Of a DNA stretch of 64,000 nt, positions 1 to 12,449 are shown piece by piece. The stretch covers positions 56,315,321 to 56,379,320 of the forward strand of contig NC_059075.1 of assembly GCF_020497125.1 (NCBI RefSeq), written 5' to 3'. The position numbers were made by a program, and so were the translations under genes. Position 1 is the stretch's first letter. Each line of letters opens with the position of its first letter. The DNA comes from Mauremys mutica. Lineage: Eukaryota; Chordata; Testudines; Geoemydidae. Below the pieces are notes generated by a model, which saw only the letters and a list, made by a program, of their open reading frames with translations, had not been told where the DNA came from and searched no databases.

Positions 1-1132
1 GAATTATCTTTTGTTTAGGAAAAATAATTACAGTACAAAAGCAGAACAAAATTAAAACCGGTTATTTAAATGAAGGTTTCCTGTTTGCTGATTTAAATCA
101 GGATTACAATGAGTGACTTAAATCCTTTTGATTTAAATCATTATACCTTGGTATAAGAATCTCTTACCTTCTCACTTACTGAGGTTTTCAGTCTTTTATG
201 ATAATCCTAATACCACTTATTCTTGAGTCATGTTAGTCTCCCAGGATAGACCAGATCTGAATTTCTAATGTAACGAACAGTTGAAGATGAGATGTGGGGA
301 ACTTCTTCTGTTGACAAAAACCTTTCATCATAAAGAAGTTAAGGAGGACATAAACTCTATTTATTTAAAGGTTGCCTTTTTATACTAAGGACTCATTAAT
401 ACTTTTTACACAATGCTTAGTTTAAATGTCCCAGAGTGGAGGCCATGTTGGCCACCAAGCTTCTTAGGCAGAATATGTACATTAAAATACAGACAAAATA
501 AGCATGAACGACTTCTTCCATAAACTGGATTATAACTCCAACATACCAAAATGTCAGGAAAAGGTTTTTTCTCTGTTCACTTGCTGTCTTTTCAAACATT
601 TTGTCAGAAAAGGGAGGCTTTTATACTAATGGGAGGAGTGGATGAGAATTGTGTTGGTATTATCCGCTGAAAGCCCATGCCATCCCAAAGGGGTGGTGGC
701 TGTTGAGCCAAATAATCCACCATCTGTGCAGTCTTCCTCATATTAGCTGTAAAGTAAGTGTGGTAATTGGTTGAGTTACCTCTGGTATCACAATGGTTTA
801 GGACTCTTGATATGGCATAAATACATGCCCTGCTATAGCTATGCACCACTCGTGTGAAATTAGTAAAGTCAAAATGGCTGAGAACTTGAAAAATGGATAA
901 CAGACTGTGAATCCCAGTGAAGTTGAACCTGCTGATACTCTAAACAAAAAGATCTCTCAACCATGGTTGTAGCTGTTTCTGCCACTTTGCATTGACTCAT
1001 CAGACATTGTAAACTTCAGGTTGACACACAGTGACAATCTTGGAATCTTATTATAGAAATGTAGGGCGGAAAGGGACTTTGGGAGGTTGAGTCCAGCCAC
1101 CTGCACTGTGGCAGGACCAAGTAAACCTAGAC

Positions 1133-1419
1133 CACTGGTCCCCAAACTTTTCAGAGTCATGCCCCACCCAGAGCCAGGGTCGGGAGCAGGGCTGCGGCTC
1201 CTGGGCAAGGAGGAAACATGGACAGGGCTGGAGGCGGAAGCAGGGCCAAGAACGGAGCTGTGGAAGGGGTCGAGGCTTGGGGTGTGGCTAGAGCAGAGGG
1301 GGGCTGGGAGGTGCTCTCTCCCTGCCACTTTTGTGGGCTGGTCCAGGCCCTGCTGTTTCCCCTTGAACATTCCTTGGTGCACCCAGAGGGGGCTGTGCCC
1401 CACAGTGTTGGGATCTCTT
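1133..1419. mobile_element. hAT-like MITE inside CR1
   Basis: A 287-bp GC-rich block that breaks the CR1 match. Its left end reads CACTGGTCCCCAAAC, like the hAT terminal repeat CAGTGGTCCCCAAAC. The flanking octamers ACCTAGAC (1125-1132) and CCCTAGAC (1420-1427) look like an 8-bp target duplication with one change. The right terminal repeat is poorly preserved. No coding capacity is evident; the open frames through it are due to GC content. Confidence 0.6.
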
Positions 1420-1526
1420 CCCTAGACTATCCCTGACAGGTATTTATCTAACCTGTTCTTAAAAACCTCCAGTGATGTGGATTCCACAACCTCCATTGGA
1501 AATCTGTTTCAGTGCTTAACCAACTA

Positions 1527-3974
1527 CAGGTCTGTTGCATCTTATGCGCATTTAACATGTGCGATTTCAGCTTTGCGTGGTCGGGGGAAAAAAACCCCAA
1601 ACAGTTTAAATACTGTGTCTGCCCTGGAGTGAGTGTGAGATGGGAGAAGCGAATCTGCTGTTCCCACTACAGTACTGCTGTTCCCACTACAGTACTCAGT
1701 CCCCCTGTGCCTCTTGTACTGTGCGCCTCTCGCCATGCTGAGTGAGATTCTATTGTGCCTGTACTATTTAAAGAGACAGCATGTATTTTTTGTACTGTAT
1801 AACATGGCCCCTAAACGCAAGACACCTACTTCATCTGGTGCTCAACCGAAGAAACAGCAATGTGTTCCAACGCTGGAGGAAAAACTGGTTGTGTTGGACT
1901 TATTGAGAGATGGTATGTCCATCACCAACGTGGCGCGTAAATACAGCCGCAACGAATCTCGAATCTTGATGGCACAGATGCTAGAGACAGAAATTCGTCA
2001 AGCTGTGGCATCAAGTTCTCCAGTAACTGCTAAAGTGACGAGCCAAGTGCGTGATAAGACTTTAGTGAAGACTGAAAAGGTATTAAACTTTGGCTGGAAG
2101 ACATGAACCGTGAACGTGTGCCTATCAATAGCAACATGTTGCGAGAAAAGGCTCTTAGCATCTATGCACTGTTCAAACCTCCCGCCGAAGAGGGACAGCC
2201 TTCTGACAAGAAGGAATTCAAAGCCAGCCAAGGTTGGCTTAACAGTTTTAGGAACTGCTTCAACCTCAAAAACGTTCAGACTACTGGTGAAGCTATATAT
2301 GCCAATGAGGACACAGCAAAAGCCTACCCCAAACAATTAAAGAAAATCATAGAGGAAAGGGGCTATCTTCCAGAACAAGTTTTTAATGCTGATGAGACTG
2401 GGCTCTTCTGGAAAAAAAAAAAATGCCCACCCGCACTTACATTTTGAAATCAGAAAGACAAGTCCCTGGCTTCAAAGCAGCTAAAGACCGTGTTGCTTTG
2501 TGGCAATGCAGCTGGGCATTTAATAAAGCCGGGCTTGCTCTACAGGGCTGCAAATCCCCATGCCCTAAAAGGCAAGAACAAAAATCTCCTGCCTGTGTTC
2601 TGGCAATCAAATAAAAAGGCTTGGGGTGACGGTAGCATTATTTCTGGATTGGTTCCACAAGTGTTTCATTCTGGAGGTCAAGCAGTACCTTGAAGAGAAA
2701 GGACTTGATTTTAAAGTGTTGCTGATCATAGACAATGCTCCTGGCCACCCTGCGGCACTCCGGTTTGCGCATAATGATGTTGACGTCGTCTTTCTCCCCC
2801 CGCCCCATACCACCTCCATCCTCCAACCTCTTGACCAAGGCGTCATTAGCTGTTTCAAGGCCACTTACACGAGGCTTACATTCTCACGGATCCTTACCGC
2901 TATGGATGCTGATCCCAATAATATGATGGAGTGTTGGAAGTCCTTCAACATTGCTGATTGCATCACTTGTATTAAACAGGCAATGGATGCAATCAAGCCT
3001 GAAACAGTCAATGCATATTGGCGAAACCTATGGGAAGACTGTGTGAATGATTTTAAGGGTTTCCCAACCATTGACAAAGAAGTGCAACTCATTGTTCAGG
3101 TGGCCAGGCAAGTGGGTGGTGATAGCTTTGTCGACATCCTCGAGGAAGAAACTGAGGAATTAATTGAGGGCCATCGAGAAACATTGACTAACGAAGAGTT
3201 AGAGGAACTGATAAAATCGTCTATAGAAGACAAAGATGATGACGAACAGGAAGAGCCAGCAACTTAGAATCTTCATAAATTTTCTGAAGTGTTCCAAGCA
3301 GTGAAACACTTGAATGATTTAATTTCTGAATATGATCCTTCTATGGAACGAAGCCTCAAAATCACACGTTGTATTATGGATGATTTTGAGACCGTACCAA
3401 GAAATGTTTGAGGAGCTCAAGAGAGTACAGTGACAGTTGCCAATTACCATATTTTTTAAAGAAAAAAAAAAACCACCAGCAGCAGAGTCTACACAATCAA
3501 CTTCTTGAGCTGAACCAGAGCCAAGCACTTTGTCTATGACTCTCTCGCAGTCACCCAAGACTGGCCCATTGTCTTCCGGATCAACATCAAGCCCTGACGA
3601 CTCAGTGATAGTGTTCTCAGGGGAAGAGGAAGACTAATCATTGGAGTGTGTACAGTACAAGACTAGCAAGAATATCCAGGATGACTGGTGACTGTTCAGG
3701 TTTACAGTACTGCACTGTACTGTACTGTTCATTTTTTATTTTCATTCTTCTGTCTCTGTTGTTAAAAACACTACAATTATATTTTGCATATGTAGTCTTT
3801 ATTATATACTGTACATTGCTGTACACAATACATAGTATTGTAAAGGGTTGTATTCACAAAATTGTACTTTATGGGTGATTTAAGGGATTTTCAAGGGTCA
3901 TTTTGACTATACGCAGTTTTCGCTTTACGCGCTGACCGCGGAACGTAATCCCAGCATAAGATGTGACAGACCTG
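1527..3974 (+). mobile_element. Tigger (pogo-type) DNA transposon
   Basis: A 2448-bp element inserted in the CR1 copy. The left end CAGGTCTGTTGCATCTTATG and the right end, read in reverse, CAGGTCTGTCACATCTTATG form terminal inverted repeats. TA dinucleotides at 1525-1526 and 3975-3976 are the target duplication usual for Tc1/mariner/pogo elements. An internal transposase in the forward sense (separate entry) confirms the family. The element is complete in length but its gene is broken, so it could at most be mobilised by another copy. It is younger than the CR1 it interrupts. Confidence 0.93.
1804..3267 (+). pseudogene. Tigger transposase, frameshifted
   Basis: Remains of a pogo-family transposase, which binds the element ends and catalyses cut-and-paste transposition. 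The likely start is ATG at 1804 (MAPKRKTP), followed by a CENP-B-type helix-turn-helix with VARKYSRNESRI. Around 2092 the frame shifts; the continuation from 2103 carries the second DNA-binding part and the first DDE signature NADETGLFW near 2390-2412. An A-run at 2412-2423 causes another shift, and the middle (2420-2690) is scattered over three frames. From 2626 one frame stays open to 3267 with LLIIDNAPGHP (second catalytic Asp) and SILQPLDQGVI (third), then an acidic C-terminus. Decayed element sequence continues past the stop. At least three frame breaks make it non-functional; the catalytic Asp residues themselves are still recognisable. Confidence 0.92.
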
Positions 3975-5199
3975 TATCTTGTATGGGGGAAAAAATTTCT
4001 AACTATAATATCTTACCTAAATCTCCCTGAGTGGTTTAAGGCCATTACTACTTATCCTACCTTTAGTGGACATGGAGAACAACTGGTCCTTGTCCTCTTT
4101 GTAACAGCCCTTAACATATTTGATGCCTATTATCAAGTCCTCCCTCACTTTTCTTTTCTCAAGACTAAGCATGCCCCATTAGTTGAACTTTTCTTCAGAG
4201 ATCAGGTTTTCTAAACCTTTTATGGACTGTCTCTGGTTTATTCACATCTTTCTTAACATGTGACACCCAGAATTGGACCCAGTACTCCAGCTGAGGCCTC
4301 ACCAGTGCCAAGTAAAGCAGGACAAATACCTCCCATGCCTGTCTTATGATACTCCTGTTAATACACCTCAGAATATTAGCCTTTTTTGCAACTGCAATTC
4401 AGATTGCTGACTCATATTCAATTTATGATTTACTGTAATCCCCAGATCTTTTTCAACAGTACTACCACCTAACCGTTTATTCCCCATTTTGTAGTTGTGC
4501 ATCTGAATTTTTTTCCTTCCTAAGTGAAGTACCTGGCATTTGTTTTTATTGACTTTCATTTTGTTCAGTTCAGATAATTTTCCAATTTGTCAAGGTCATT
4601 TGAAATCTAATCCTGTCCTTTAAAGTGCTTGCGCAACCCCCCACCCACCTGCCCCCCCGCCTGCCCCAGGCATTTGCTATCCACAAATTTTATAAGCATA
4701 CTTGCTACTCCATTATTCAAATCACTAATGAAAATATTGAACAGTAGTAGACCCAGGACAGACCTCTGCAGGACCCCACTAGATACGCCTCCCAATTTGA
4801 CAGCGAACCATTGATAATTCTTTGAGTATGATACTCTGAGTATGGCCTTTCAACCAGTTGTACATCCACCTTATAGTAATTTCATTGAAACCACATTTCC
4901 CTACTTTATTTATGAGAATATCATGTGGGACTATATCAAAGCTTGCTAAAATCAAGATTCAGTTTGTTACTTCCCCCGTATCCACTAAACTAGTAACTCT
5001 GTCAAACAAGGAAATTAGGTTGGTTTGGTATGACTTATTCTTGACAAATCCATGATGGCTGTTCCTGATAACCTAATGATCTCTAGATGCTTACAAATTG
5101 ATGGTTTAATAATTTTTTTCCAGTATCTTTCGCGGTATCAAAGTTAGGCTGATTAGTCTATAATTCATTCGGTCCAATTTCCCTTTTTAAATGTAGGTA

Positions 5200-5378
5200 C
5201 ACCTCTACCCCAATATAACATAAATTAGGATATAACACGGTAAAGTAGCGCTCCAGGGGGGCAGGGCTGCGCACTCCGGTGGATCGAAGGAAGTTTGATA
5301 TAACACGGTTTCACCTATAACGCGGTAAGATTTTTTTTTTTTGGCTCCCGAGCACAGCGTTATATTGGGGTAGAGGTG
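5200..5378. mobile_element. TA-flanked MITE (Tigger-like) in CR1
   Basis: A 179-bp palindromic element with terminal inverted repeats CACCTCTACCCCAATATAAC and GTTATATTGGGGTAGAGGTG, flanked by TA (5198-5199 and 5379-5380). Repeated ATAACACGG/CGCGGTAA motifs occur inside. Removing it restores the CR1 sequence. The TA duplication and lack of coding sequence indicate a non-autonomous pogo or mariner-type element. Confidence 0.9.
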
Positions 5379-7129
5379 TACTATGTTTGCCCTTCTTCAA
5401 TCCTCTGGGACCTCACCCCATGCTCCCTGAGTTACATAGATGAGTTTTGTGTTTCTAGGGAATATTTCATAGCTCTTCTTCCTTCCCTTTGAAGAATGGT
5501 GACTTTGAGGTTTCCTCCACTGTACTCAAAAGCAGTATTATCTCCTTGATAAAAGAACTCTATTTCTAGAGTTAGAGTTCTACAGCAGTTCTTACTTGGC
5601 GAATACATTGTTACTTTCATGGTTGAAAAAAGACCAGAGAAAGATGGCTTGTCTTGGACCCAAAATAGGTGACCCTTTGTCTACAGCCAGAACTTAAAAA
5701 TAGTATTGTAAATATCTGCCCTAGCTTCTTAAATCGGTATGAGGAATTTTATGCCTGTAAATTTACAAGATGCTTATGTGAATGCTACTAGAGGTATTGA
5801 ATGGTCATCATTAGAACACTCCACTTGAAGTAGCACACACTTGCCATTTATGCTGGTCTCTGCTCCGAGGATTCTGAATAAAATCCTGATGATGGTGGCA
5901 GCATTGCTTCTGATAGTACACCAGTTTTTTATAACTGCCATTTTCCTCAATGACTGGGATTATTCAGGCATTACAATCAACAGAATCCAGCTGGGCTTTC
6001 TTTGACATTTTTAGTAACACAGAAGAGTGATTGTTCACCTAATATCAAAGATGATCTACAGGAGGTTAATATTAGTCCCACACTTGCAATCTGTGGCTCC
6101 TGGTTAGAGAAGATATCTCTGATCATGTGGGGGGCGGGGGGAAGAAAAGAAGCAAGAGTAAATATGCAGCTGCTGTACCCTGTTTGAATTCTTATTCCTT
6201 GGTCTTTACCATATACAGCTGCAGTTAGGAATTAAATATGCAGAATGACAAACTGGATGGTGTGTCTATCTTCCTGTAGGCAAGGTCCCTGCTTTTATAA
6301 CTCTGTTGGAGATTTTTTTTTAAGACACTATCAAAATCACTTGAAAGAGGCAATTTCTCTAGGTTATGGCAGCTACATAGATGTGGGAAGATAGAATTAT
6401 GTGGTCATGGAGAGGGAAACTAATGTATATCCACTTCCACTGCTTGAATAAGGTCCCTTATTTTGTAAATATTATGTATGATAAGTAGAAATGTAATAGG
6501 TTGGATTGATTTAACCATGGTCTAAGTAAACAGTTTGAATTTTGTTTTGCACTTGTGCTTTTTAGTTATTTTCCTACAGCAAGGGTCATTTTCGTTGGTT
6601 GGTTCATTTGTAACTAAATATAGCCTTTACACTTAATAAATATACCTTTTACACTACACTTCTTTTTGCTAACCAGGAGAATACCTTGTATCTATACATA
6701 TTTATTTAAGCAATATATGTATTTATTTATAGCTTAACATTCAGATTTTTAATTTTTGCATGTTTTTTGTTATGTTAGAAAATGGTGAATGGATGTATTT
6801 CTTCCTGAAAAGATGAGGATTAATTTTTTACTTGTGATTTTTGTCAAACTATATTTGGATGGAAATTTACATTCAATTAATGCACAAAACCAAGTGGTTT
6901 TGGGTTTTTTGTTTGTTTTTTTTTTAATAAATTAAATGACCTTAAATGCATGGATACATAAGAAGAAATGATCAAAACATAGTTTTGAATGGAAAAAATA
7001 TGATCTGATTTACTAAACAAAGGAAGTATTCTCTGTAGGTAGTGAATTGAACTGTTTGTTTCTGGTCACCATGGCCTTCAGAGTTTTAGAACTAGTCTTT
7101 CTCATACTGTGGCCTGGTCTACACTAAAG

Positions 7130-9257
7130 CCTGGTCTACACTAGGCGTTTAAACTGGTTTTAGGAGCGTAAAACCGATTTAACGCCACAACCGTCCACAC
7201 TAGGAGGCACCATATATCGATTTTAATGGCTCTTTAAACCGGTTTCTGTACTCCTCCCTAACGAGAGGAGTAACGCTAGTATCGGTATTAACATATCGGA
7301 TTAGGGTTAGTGTGGACGCAGATAGACAGTATTGGCCTCCGGGAGCTATCCCACAGTGCAGCAGTGACCGCTCTGGACCGCAATCTGAACTCGGATGCAG
7401 TGCTCAGGTAGACAGGAAAAGCCCCGCGAACTTTTGAATATTTCCTGTTTGCCCAGCGTGGAGCTCCGATCAGCACGGGTGACGATGCAGTCCGAAATCA
7501 AAATAAAAAAAGAGCTCCAGCACGGACCATGCGGATGTGATTGCTGTAAGGGCAGGCAAATCTGTTCTTTCAGCGCTCCGTTACAGAAGACGAAATTCAA
7601 AATCATTTTTAAAAAATCTCCAGACAGATGCCATAGCAGGGACTCAGCGCACTGCTGCGTGACAAGCGTAACGGAAAGCCAAAGAATCAAATGGACGCTC
7701 GTGGACTGGAGGACTCAAGCTATCCCACAGTTCCTGCAGTCTCCGAAAAGCATTTGCATTCTTGGCTGAGCTCCAAATGCTTCTAGGGTCAAACACAGTG
7801 TCCACGGTGGGTCAGGGCATAGCTCGGCAATTTACGCACCGCCCCACCCACCCCCAGAAGTGAAAGGGAAAACAATCCTCTGACTCTTTTACATGTCACC
7901 CTATCTTTACTGAATGCTGCAGATAGACGCGATGCTGCAGCACTCAACACCAACATCCTTGCTCCCCCCCTGCCATGGGTGGCTGATGGTACAATATGGC
8001 TGATATCCATCGTCATCATCAGCCTATTGGCACATGGGGCAGTGCAAAAGGACTGGTAACCATGCCGACTAGCATCAGTGAGGTCGATCAAGGGCGCCTG
8101 CTCCTAATTTTTCCTGGTAGATGGTGCAGTATGGCTGGTAACCGTCTTCATCATAGCAACAGGGGGCTGAGCTCCATCAGCCCCCACCCTTCATGTGTAA
8201 AGAAAAGATTCAATTGCCCCTGGACTAGCAGCGGGATGCTGGGCTCCTCTCCTCCATACTGCTTAATGTCCTGTCTGGACTATCATAGCAGCTGGAGGCT
8301 GCCTTCCACTCATTTCTCACTAACAAGTCACTGTGTCTTATTCCTGCATTCTTTATTACTTCATTACACAAGTGGGGGGGCAATGCTACGGTAGCCCAGG
8401 AAGGCTGGGGGAAGAATGGAATCAACAGGTGGGGTTGTTGCAGGAGCACCCCCTGTGAATAGCATACAGCTCATAATTTCTGCAGGATCTGACACAGCAG
8501 CTGTGCTCTCTGGTTCTATGATACAGTGGTTCTCTAGTACACTTGCCCATATACTAGACAGGACTGATTCTCTTTTTAGATACCAAAAAGGAGGGATTGA
8601 CTCAGGGAGTCATTCCCAATTTTGGCTTTTGCGCCCTGGCTGATCTCAGCCAGGGGCACTTATGACAGCAGCAAATGGTGCAGTGCAAAAGGACTGGTAG
8701 CCATGATCATCTTATTACCGATTTATGGTATGGTAGATGGTACAGTATGGCTGGTAACCATCTCTGCTGTCATGCAAAAGCAAAAGCATGCTGCTGTGTA
8801 GCGCTGCTGAATCGCCTCTGTCAGCGGCATCTAGTACACATACGGTTACAGTCACAAAAGGCAAAACAGGCTCCATGATTGCCATGCTATGGCATCTGCC
8901 AGGGCAATCCAGGGGAAAAAGGCGCAAAATGCTTGTCTGCCGTTGCTTTTCCAGAGAAAGGAGTGACTGACGACATTTACCCAGAACCACCCGCGACAAT
9001 GATTTTTGCCCCATCAGGCACTGGGATCTCAATCCGGAAATTCCAAGGGGCGGGAGAGGCTGCGGGAACTATGGGATAGCTACGGAATAGCTACCCACAG
9101 TGCAACGCTCCAGAAATCGACGCTAGCCTCGGACCGTGGACGTACACCACCGATTTAATGTGTTTAGTGTGGCCGCGCGCACTCGATTTTATACAATCTG
9201 TTTTGCTAAACCGGTTTATGTAAATTCGGAATAATCCCGTAGTGTAGACGTACCCTG
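7130..9257. mobile_element. Decayed non-autonomous DNA transposon
   Basis: A 2.1 kb block with higher GC and CpG content than its flanks. The left end CCTGGTCTACACTAGG and the right end, in reverse, CAGGGTACGTCTACACTACG share the GTCTACACTA core, and AAACCGG motifs lie near both ends. I recognise it as a widespread turtle element whose complete form carries a Myb/SANT-like gene; only fragments around 7395-7770 (for example a QSEIK and KKELQHG segment) remain. An internal repeat GATGGTRCARTATGGCTGGTAACC occurs near 7985, 8120 and 8735, and a related GCAGTGCAAAAGGACTGG at 8039 and 8676. No clear target duplication was found, so the superfamily is unassigned. The left boundary could instead be 7112, where CCTGGTCTACACTA is duplicated. 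Confidence 0.65.
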
Positions 9258-10112
9258 TCACCCCTAGTTTTTATTCTTAGATTGGCAAATGAAGACAAGT
9301 TTTCTGCCTTTTCAGCTCCCAATTGTGTGTGGGTTTTTTTATTTTTATATATATTTTTTTCAATGAACTAGACATTAAATTGAACTAGTTGAATAAACTG
9401 GAACAAGTTGAATAAACAGAAAAGAAGAAAATATCATCTTAGCCCCTGCAGAAGCTGCTGTCAAAAGCTAGTTTGTTGAAGTGCTAAACTTGTTTCCAGG
9501 TGCTTAGCCGATGACTTCCACCAGCTCAGTGATTTGACTTTCTTCAAAACTTGGCAGTAAAGAGGTACTGTTTTTTTTAATTATTTTAATAGATTATAAT
9601 TTTGGATTTAACATAGGTTGCCATAATTTCAAATGATTTTTTTAAAGTGGTTTTTATTTAAATAAAATTTCATTTCAGATCAGATAGACTTTTTGACTTT
9701 TTTAAAAATAATTGATTTTATCCATCTTGTTTAAGAAGTAAGTTGACTAATAGAAAACTAGTTAAACATTTCTTTGAGTTTGCTAGTTTTTATATTGTCT
9801 TAAACTGTGTAACTTAAATCAAATTGCAGCAAGAAACTCCCTTGTTCTGCTAACAATGCAAAAGTCCATCCCATTCTTCTTAAACTGTAGGTGAGGTTTC
9901 ACCTCTTATATTGGATGGTACTTGCTAACTTGGATACATCTACCTACTAAACAAAACAGCTACCTAATGTGGAGTTTGCATTCTTTCATGCTGAGCCCAC
10001 TTCCTGGAGCAGACTGCTTGACCCTGTATGCCATATAGACTCAACCTGCTTCCTTTTGAATCCCTCTTCAGAATTTATTTCAGCTAATTTCACCCAACCT
10101 TTGTTTTTAATA

Positions 10113-10187
10113 AGTGTAATCTTTTAAAAGATTTAAAAGATCTTTTAAAAGATTAAAATCTTTTAAAAGTGTAATCTTTTAAAAGAT
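10113..10187. repeat. Cluster of a 14-bp palindrome
   Basis: The perfect palindrome ATCTTTTAAAAGAT occurs at 10119-10132, 10140-10153 and 10174-10187, with a 12-bp partial copy at 10158-10169. The longer unit AGTGTAATCTTTTAAAAGAT appears at 10113-10132 and 10168-10187. It looks like a local tandem duplication able to form small cruciforms; I do not know a family for it. Confidence 0.85.
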
Positions 10188-11356
10188 GCAGGCATAACAA
10201 ACCATCTCATGATCTCTGTTTGTAACACTTTGCTGTTGTCAAAATAAGGATATGTAAAAATGTATACATGGTAGATTCCCCTTGCAGTTGCTATTTTTTT
10301 TTAAACAGAATGGATAATTATGCTAACTAATATTGTAGGTATGCAAGTTCAAATAATACATTCAGCTTCATGGATGTTATCTTTGTTCAAGAAGAAAATA
10401 TCTCTCAAAAGAATACTGCACTATTAATTGCGCGCTTTTGCACAACTGATGAGGAAGTTCTCAACTTTTTCTGACGTTGTTTGGCTGCTGCTGGACTACA
10501 TCGACCAGCAGCACATAATGTTCCATTACAGTTAATTCCTTTGAATTAAGATATGTGTTTACTGTTTTGTTGTATATTTTCTTCATTTATGCACACCCAC
10601 TTGAAACCCTTACCTAACTTTCATAACTTGGTCCTTGTGAAAGATAATAGCTTTGCAGTAGTTGGAAACAAAGTTGCCTAGCCACGCAGGAGTTAAAATT
10701 AAGTGGTAGCTGTCAAAGGCTCTCCTTACAATATCCTGCCAGTGTTCCTCAACTCTCTGAATTAGAGGGAGTATTCAGAGCATAGTTGTCACCATTTCCT
10801 TTCAATCACTGGCGTTTGAGAGTGCCAAGAATAGTGCTAATTATGACTGGGATTGTAGAAATATGAATCATGAAGTTGCACATAGGCTACTTAAAAATCA
10901 TTTCTGGTCCCTACTGACTTTATCTGGATTCTTACCAGTGACCGACTGCAAAACCACTAAAACAACCCTGCTTCGTACAGTTCCTCTCTTCTTTTAAGGA
11001 CTGCTTAAATAGAAGCCTGTGCAATTTCCTTTTGTTAGTCTGTATGCCTCATTATAGTCTCTCTACTGAAAGGTATGCAGTTGTGAAAATAGCTGAACAG
11101 CTAATGCAAATCAGTATAGGGGGTCTTGCATACTAATTATTGTGTAGCTTCTCTTTGTTCACTGAGTGGTGCATTTAAAATTGGTATTTAGATTTCATAG
11201 GGTTTTTTAAGCTAGATCAGAATTTGAATCTAACTTGCATACTGTCCCTTTCATTAGATTTTCTTTTCAAACAGCAAAAATATTTAAAGATTGCAAGCTA
11301 GTAGTCCACATTTAAGGGACAAAGTCATTTCTTTGTTTTGAAACTAGCAAATTTAC

Positions 11357-12449
11357 TAGGGCTGTCAATTAATTGCAATTAACTCAAAACAAAATAATCA
11401 TGATTAATTGCCATTTTAATCTCACTGTTAAACAATAGTAGAATACCAATTTAAATTTATTGTAAATATTTTGAATGTTTTTCTACATTTTCAAATATAT
11501 TGATTTTAATTACAACACAGAATACAAAGTGTATAGTGCTCACTTTATTATATTATTTTTATTATAGATATTTGCACTGTAATAAAGATAAACAAAAGAA
11601 ATAGTATTTTTCAATTCACCTCATGCAAGTACCGTAGTGCAATCTCTTTATATTGAAAGTGGAACTTAAAAAGTAGATTTGTTTCTGTTACATAACTGCA
11701 CTCAAAAATGAAAAATGTAAAATGTTAGAGTAGGGGTCGGCAACCTCTGGCACGCGGCTCGCCAGGGTAAGCATCCTGGCGGGCCGGCCAGTTTGTTTAC
11801 CTGCCGCATCGGCAGGTTCGGTGGACCGCGGCTCCCACTGGCCATGGTTCGCCGTCCCACGCCAACGGGAAGCGCCGCAGGCCAAGGGATGTGCTGGCCG
11901 CGGCTTCCCACCTCCCACATTGGGCTGGGACGGTGAACCGCGGCCAGCCGAACCTGCTGACGCGGCAGGTAAACAAACTGGTCCGGCCCGCCAGAGTGCT
12001 TACCCTGGCAAGCCGCGTGCCAGAGGTTGCCGACCCCTGTGTTAGAGCCTACAAGACCCATCAGTCCTACTTCAGCCAATCGTGAAGACAAACAAGTTTG
12101 TTTACATTTATGGGATCCTACCTCTAATTCCCCACCCTGTAATGCACTTTCACAATAAAGAAATAGCACTACAGTATCTGTAAGAAGTGAATTGAAAAAT
12201 ACTGTTTCATTTATCTTTTTTTACACTGCAAATATTTGTAATAAAAATATTGTAAAATGAGCACTGTACACTTGGTATTCTGTGTAGTAACTGATATCAA
12301 TATATTTGAAAATATAGAAAACACCCCAAAATATTTAAATAAATGATATTCTATTATTGTTTAACAGTGTGATTAAAACTGATTAATAGGGATTATTTTT
12401 TAATCTCGGGATTAATTGTGATTTATTTTTTAATCATTTGACAGCCCTA
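11357..12449. mobile_element. hAT-type MITE with long terminal inverted repeats
   Basis: The terminal repeats TAGGGCTGTCAA and TTGACAGCCCTA are flanked by the perfect octamer AAATTTAC at 11349-11356 and 12450-12457, an 8-bp target duplication as hAT transposases make. The two halves are complementary over several hundred bases, for example TTCACCTCATGCAAGTACC-type sequence on the left and its complement on the right, so the element folds back on itself. No coding sequence is present. A second hAT element is nested at 11731-12039. Confidence 0.9.
11731..12039. mobile_element. Nested hAT MITE, GC-rich
   Basis: A 309-bp element with terminal inverted repeats TAGGGGTCGGCAACCTCTGG and CCAGAGGTTGCCGACCCCTG. 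It is bounded by a perfect 8-bp target duplication TGTTAGAG (11723-11730 and 12040-12047). Internal segments such as GCCAGGGTAAGC and GCTTACCCTGGC extend the palindrome. It sits inside the AT-rich hAT element and is therefore younger. Confidence 0.94.

Larger units (their letters stand above)
1042..5433 (-). mobile_element. CR1 LINE, 5'-truncated, interrupted three times
   Basis: One CR1 retrotransposon lies on the minus strand. Its 3' tail is at the low-coordinate end (an ATTCTATGAT-like remnant at 1042-1058) and its truncated 5' end is near 5433. Host-type CR1 sequence can be followed across 1058-1132, 1420-1526, 3975-5199 and 5379-5433, so three later insertions split a single copy. Translating the minus strand gives decayed reverse-transcriptase pieces: at 4607-4795 a VLQRSVLGLLLFNIFI segment matching the PQGSVLGPLLFN motif, with FVDS where active CR1 has FADD, and at 4368-4559 a segment with KCQVLHLGRK and EKDLGI, typical of the C-terminal part. 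The catalytic residues are lost, so it is inactive. Identity rests on recognising the common CR1 3' region of reptiles. Confidence 0.88.
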
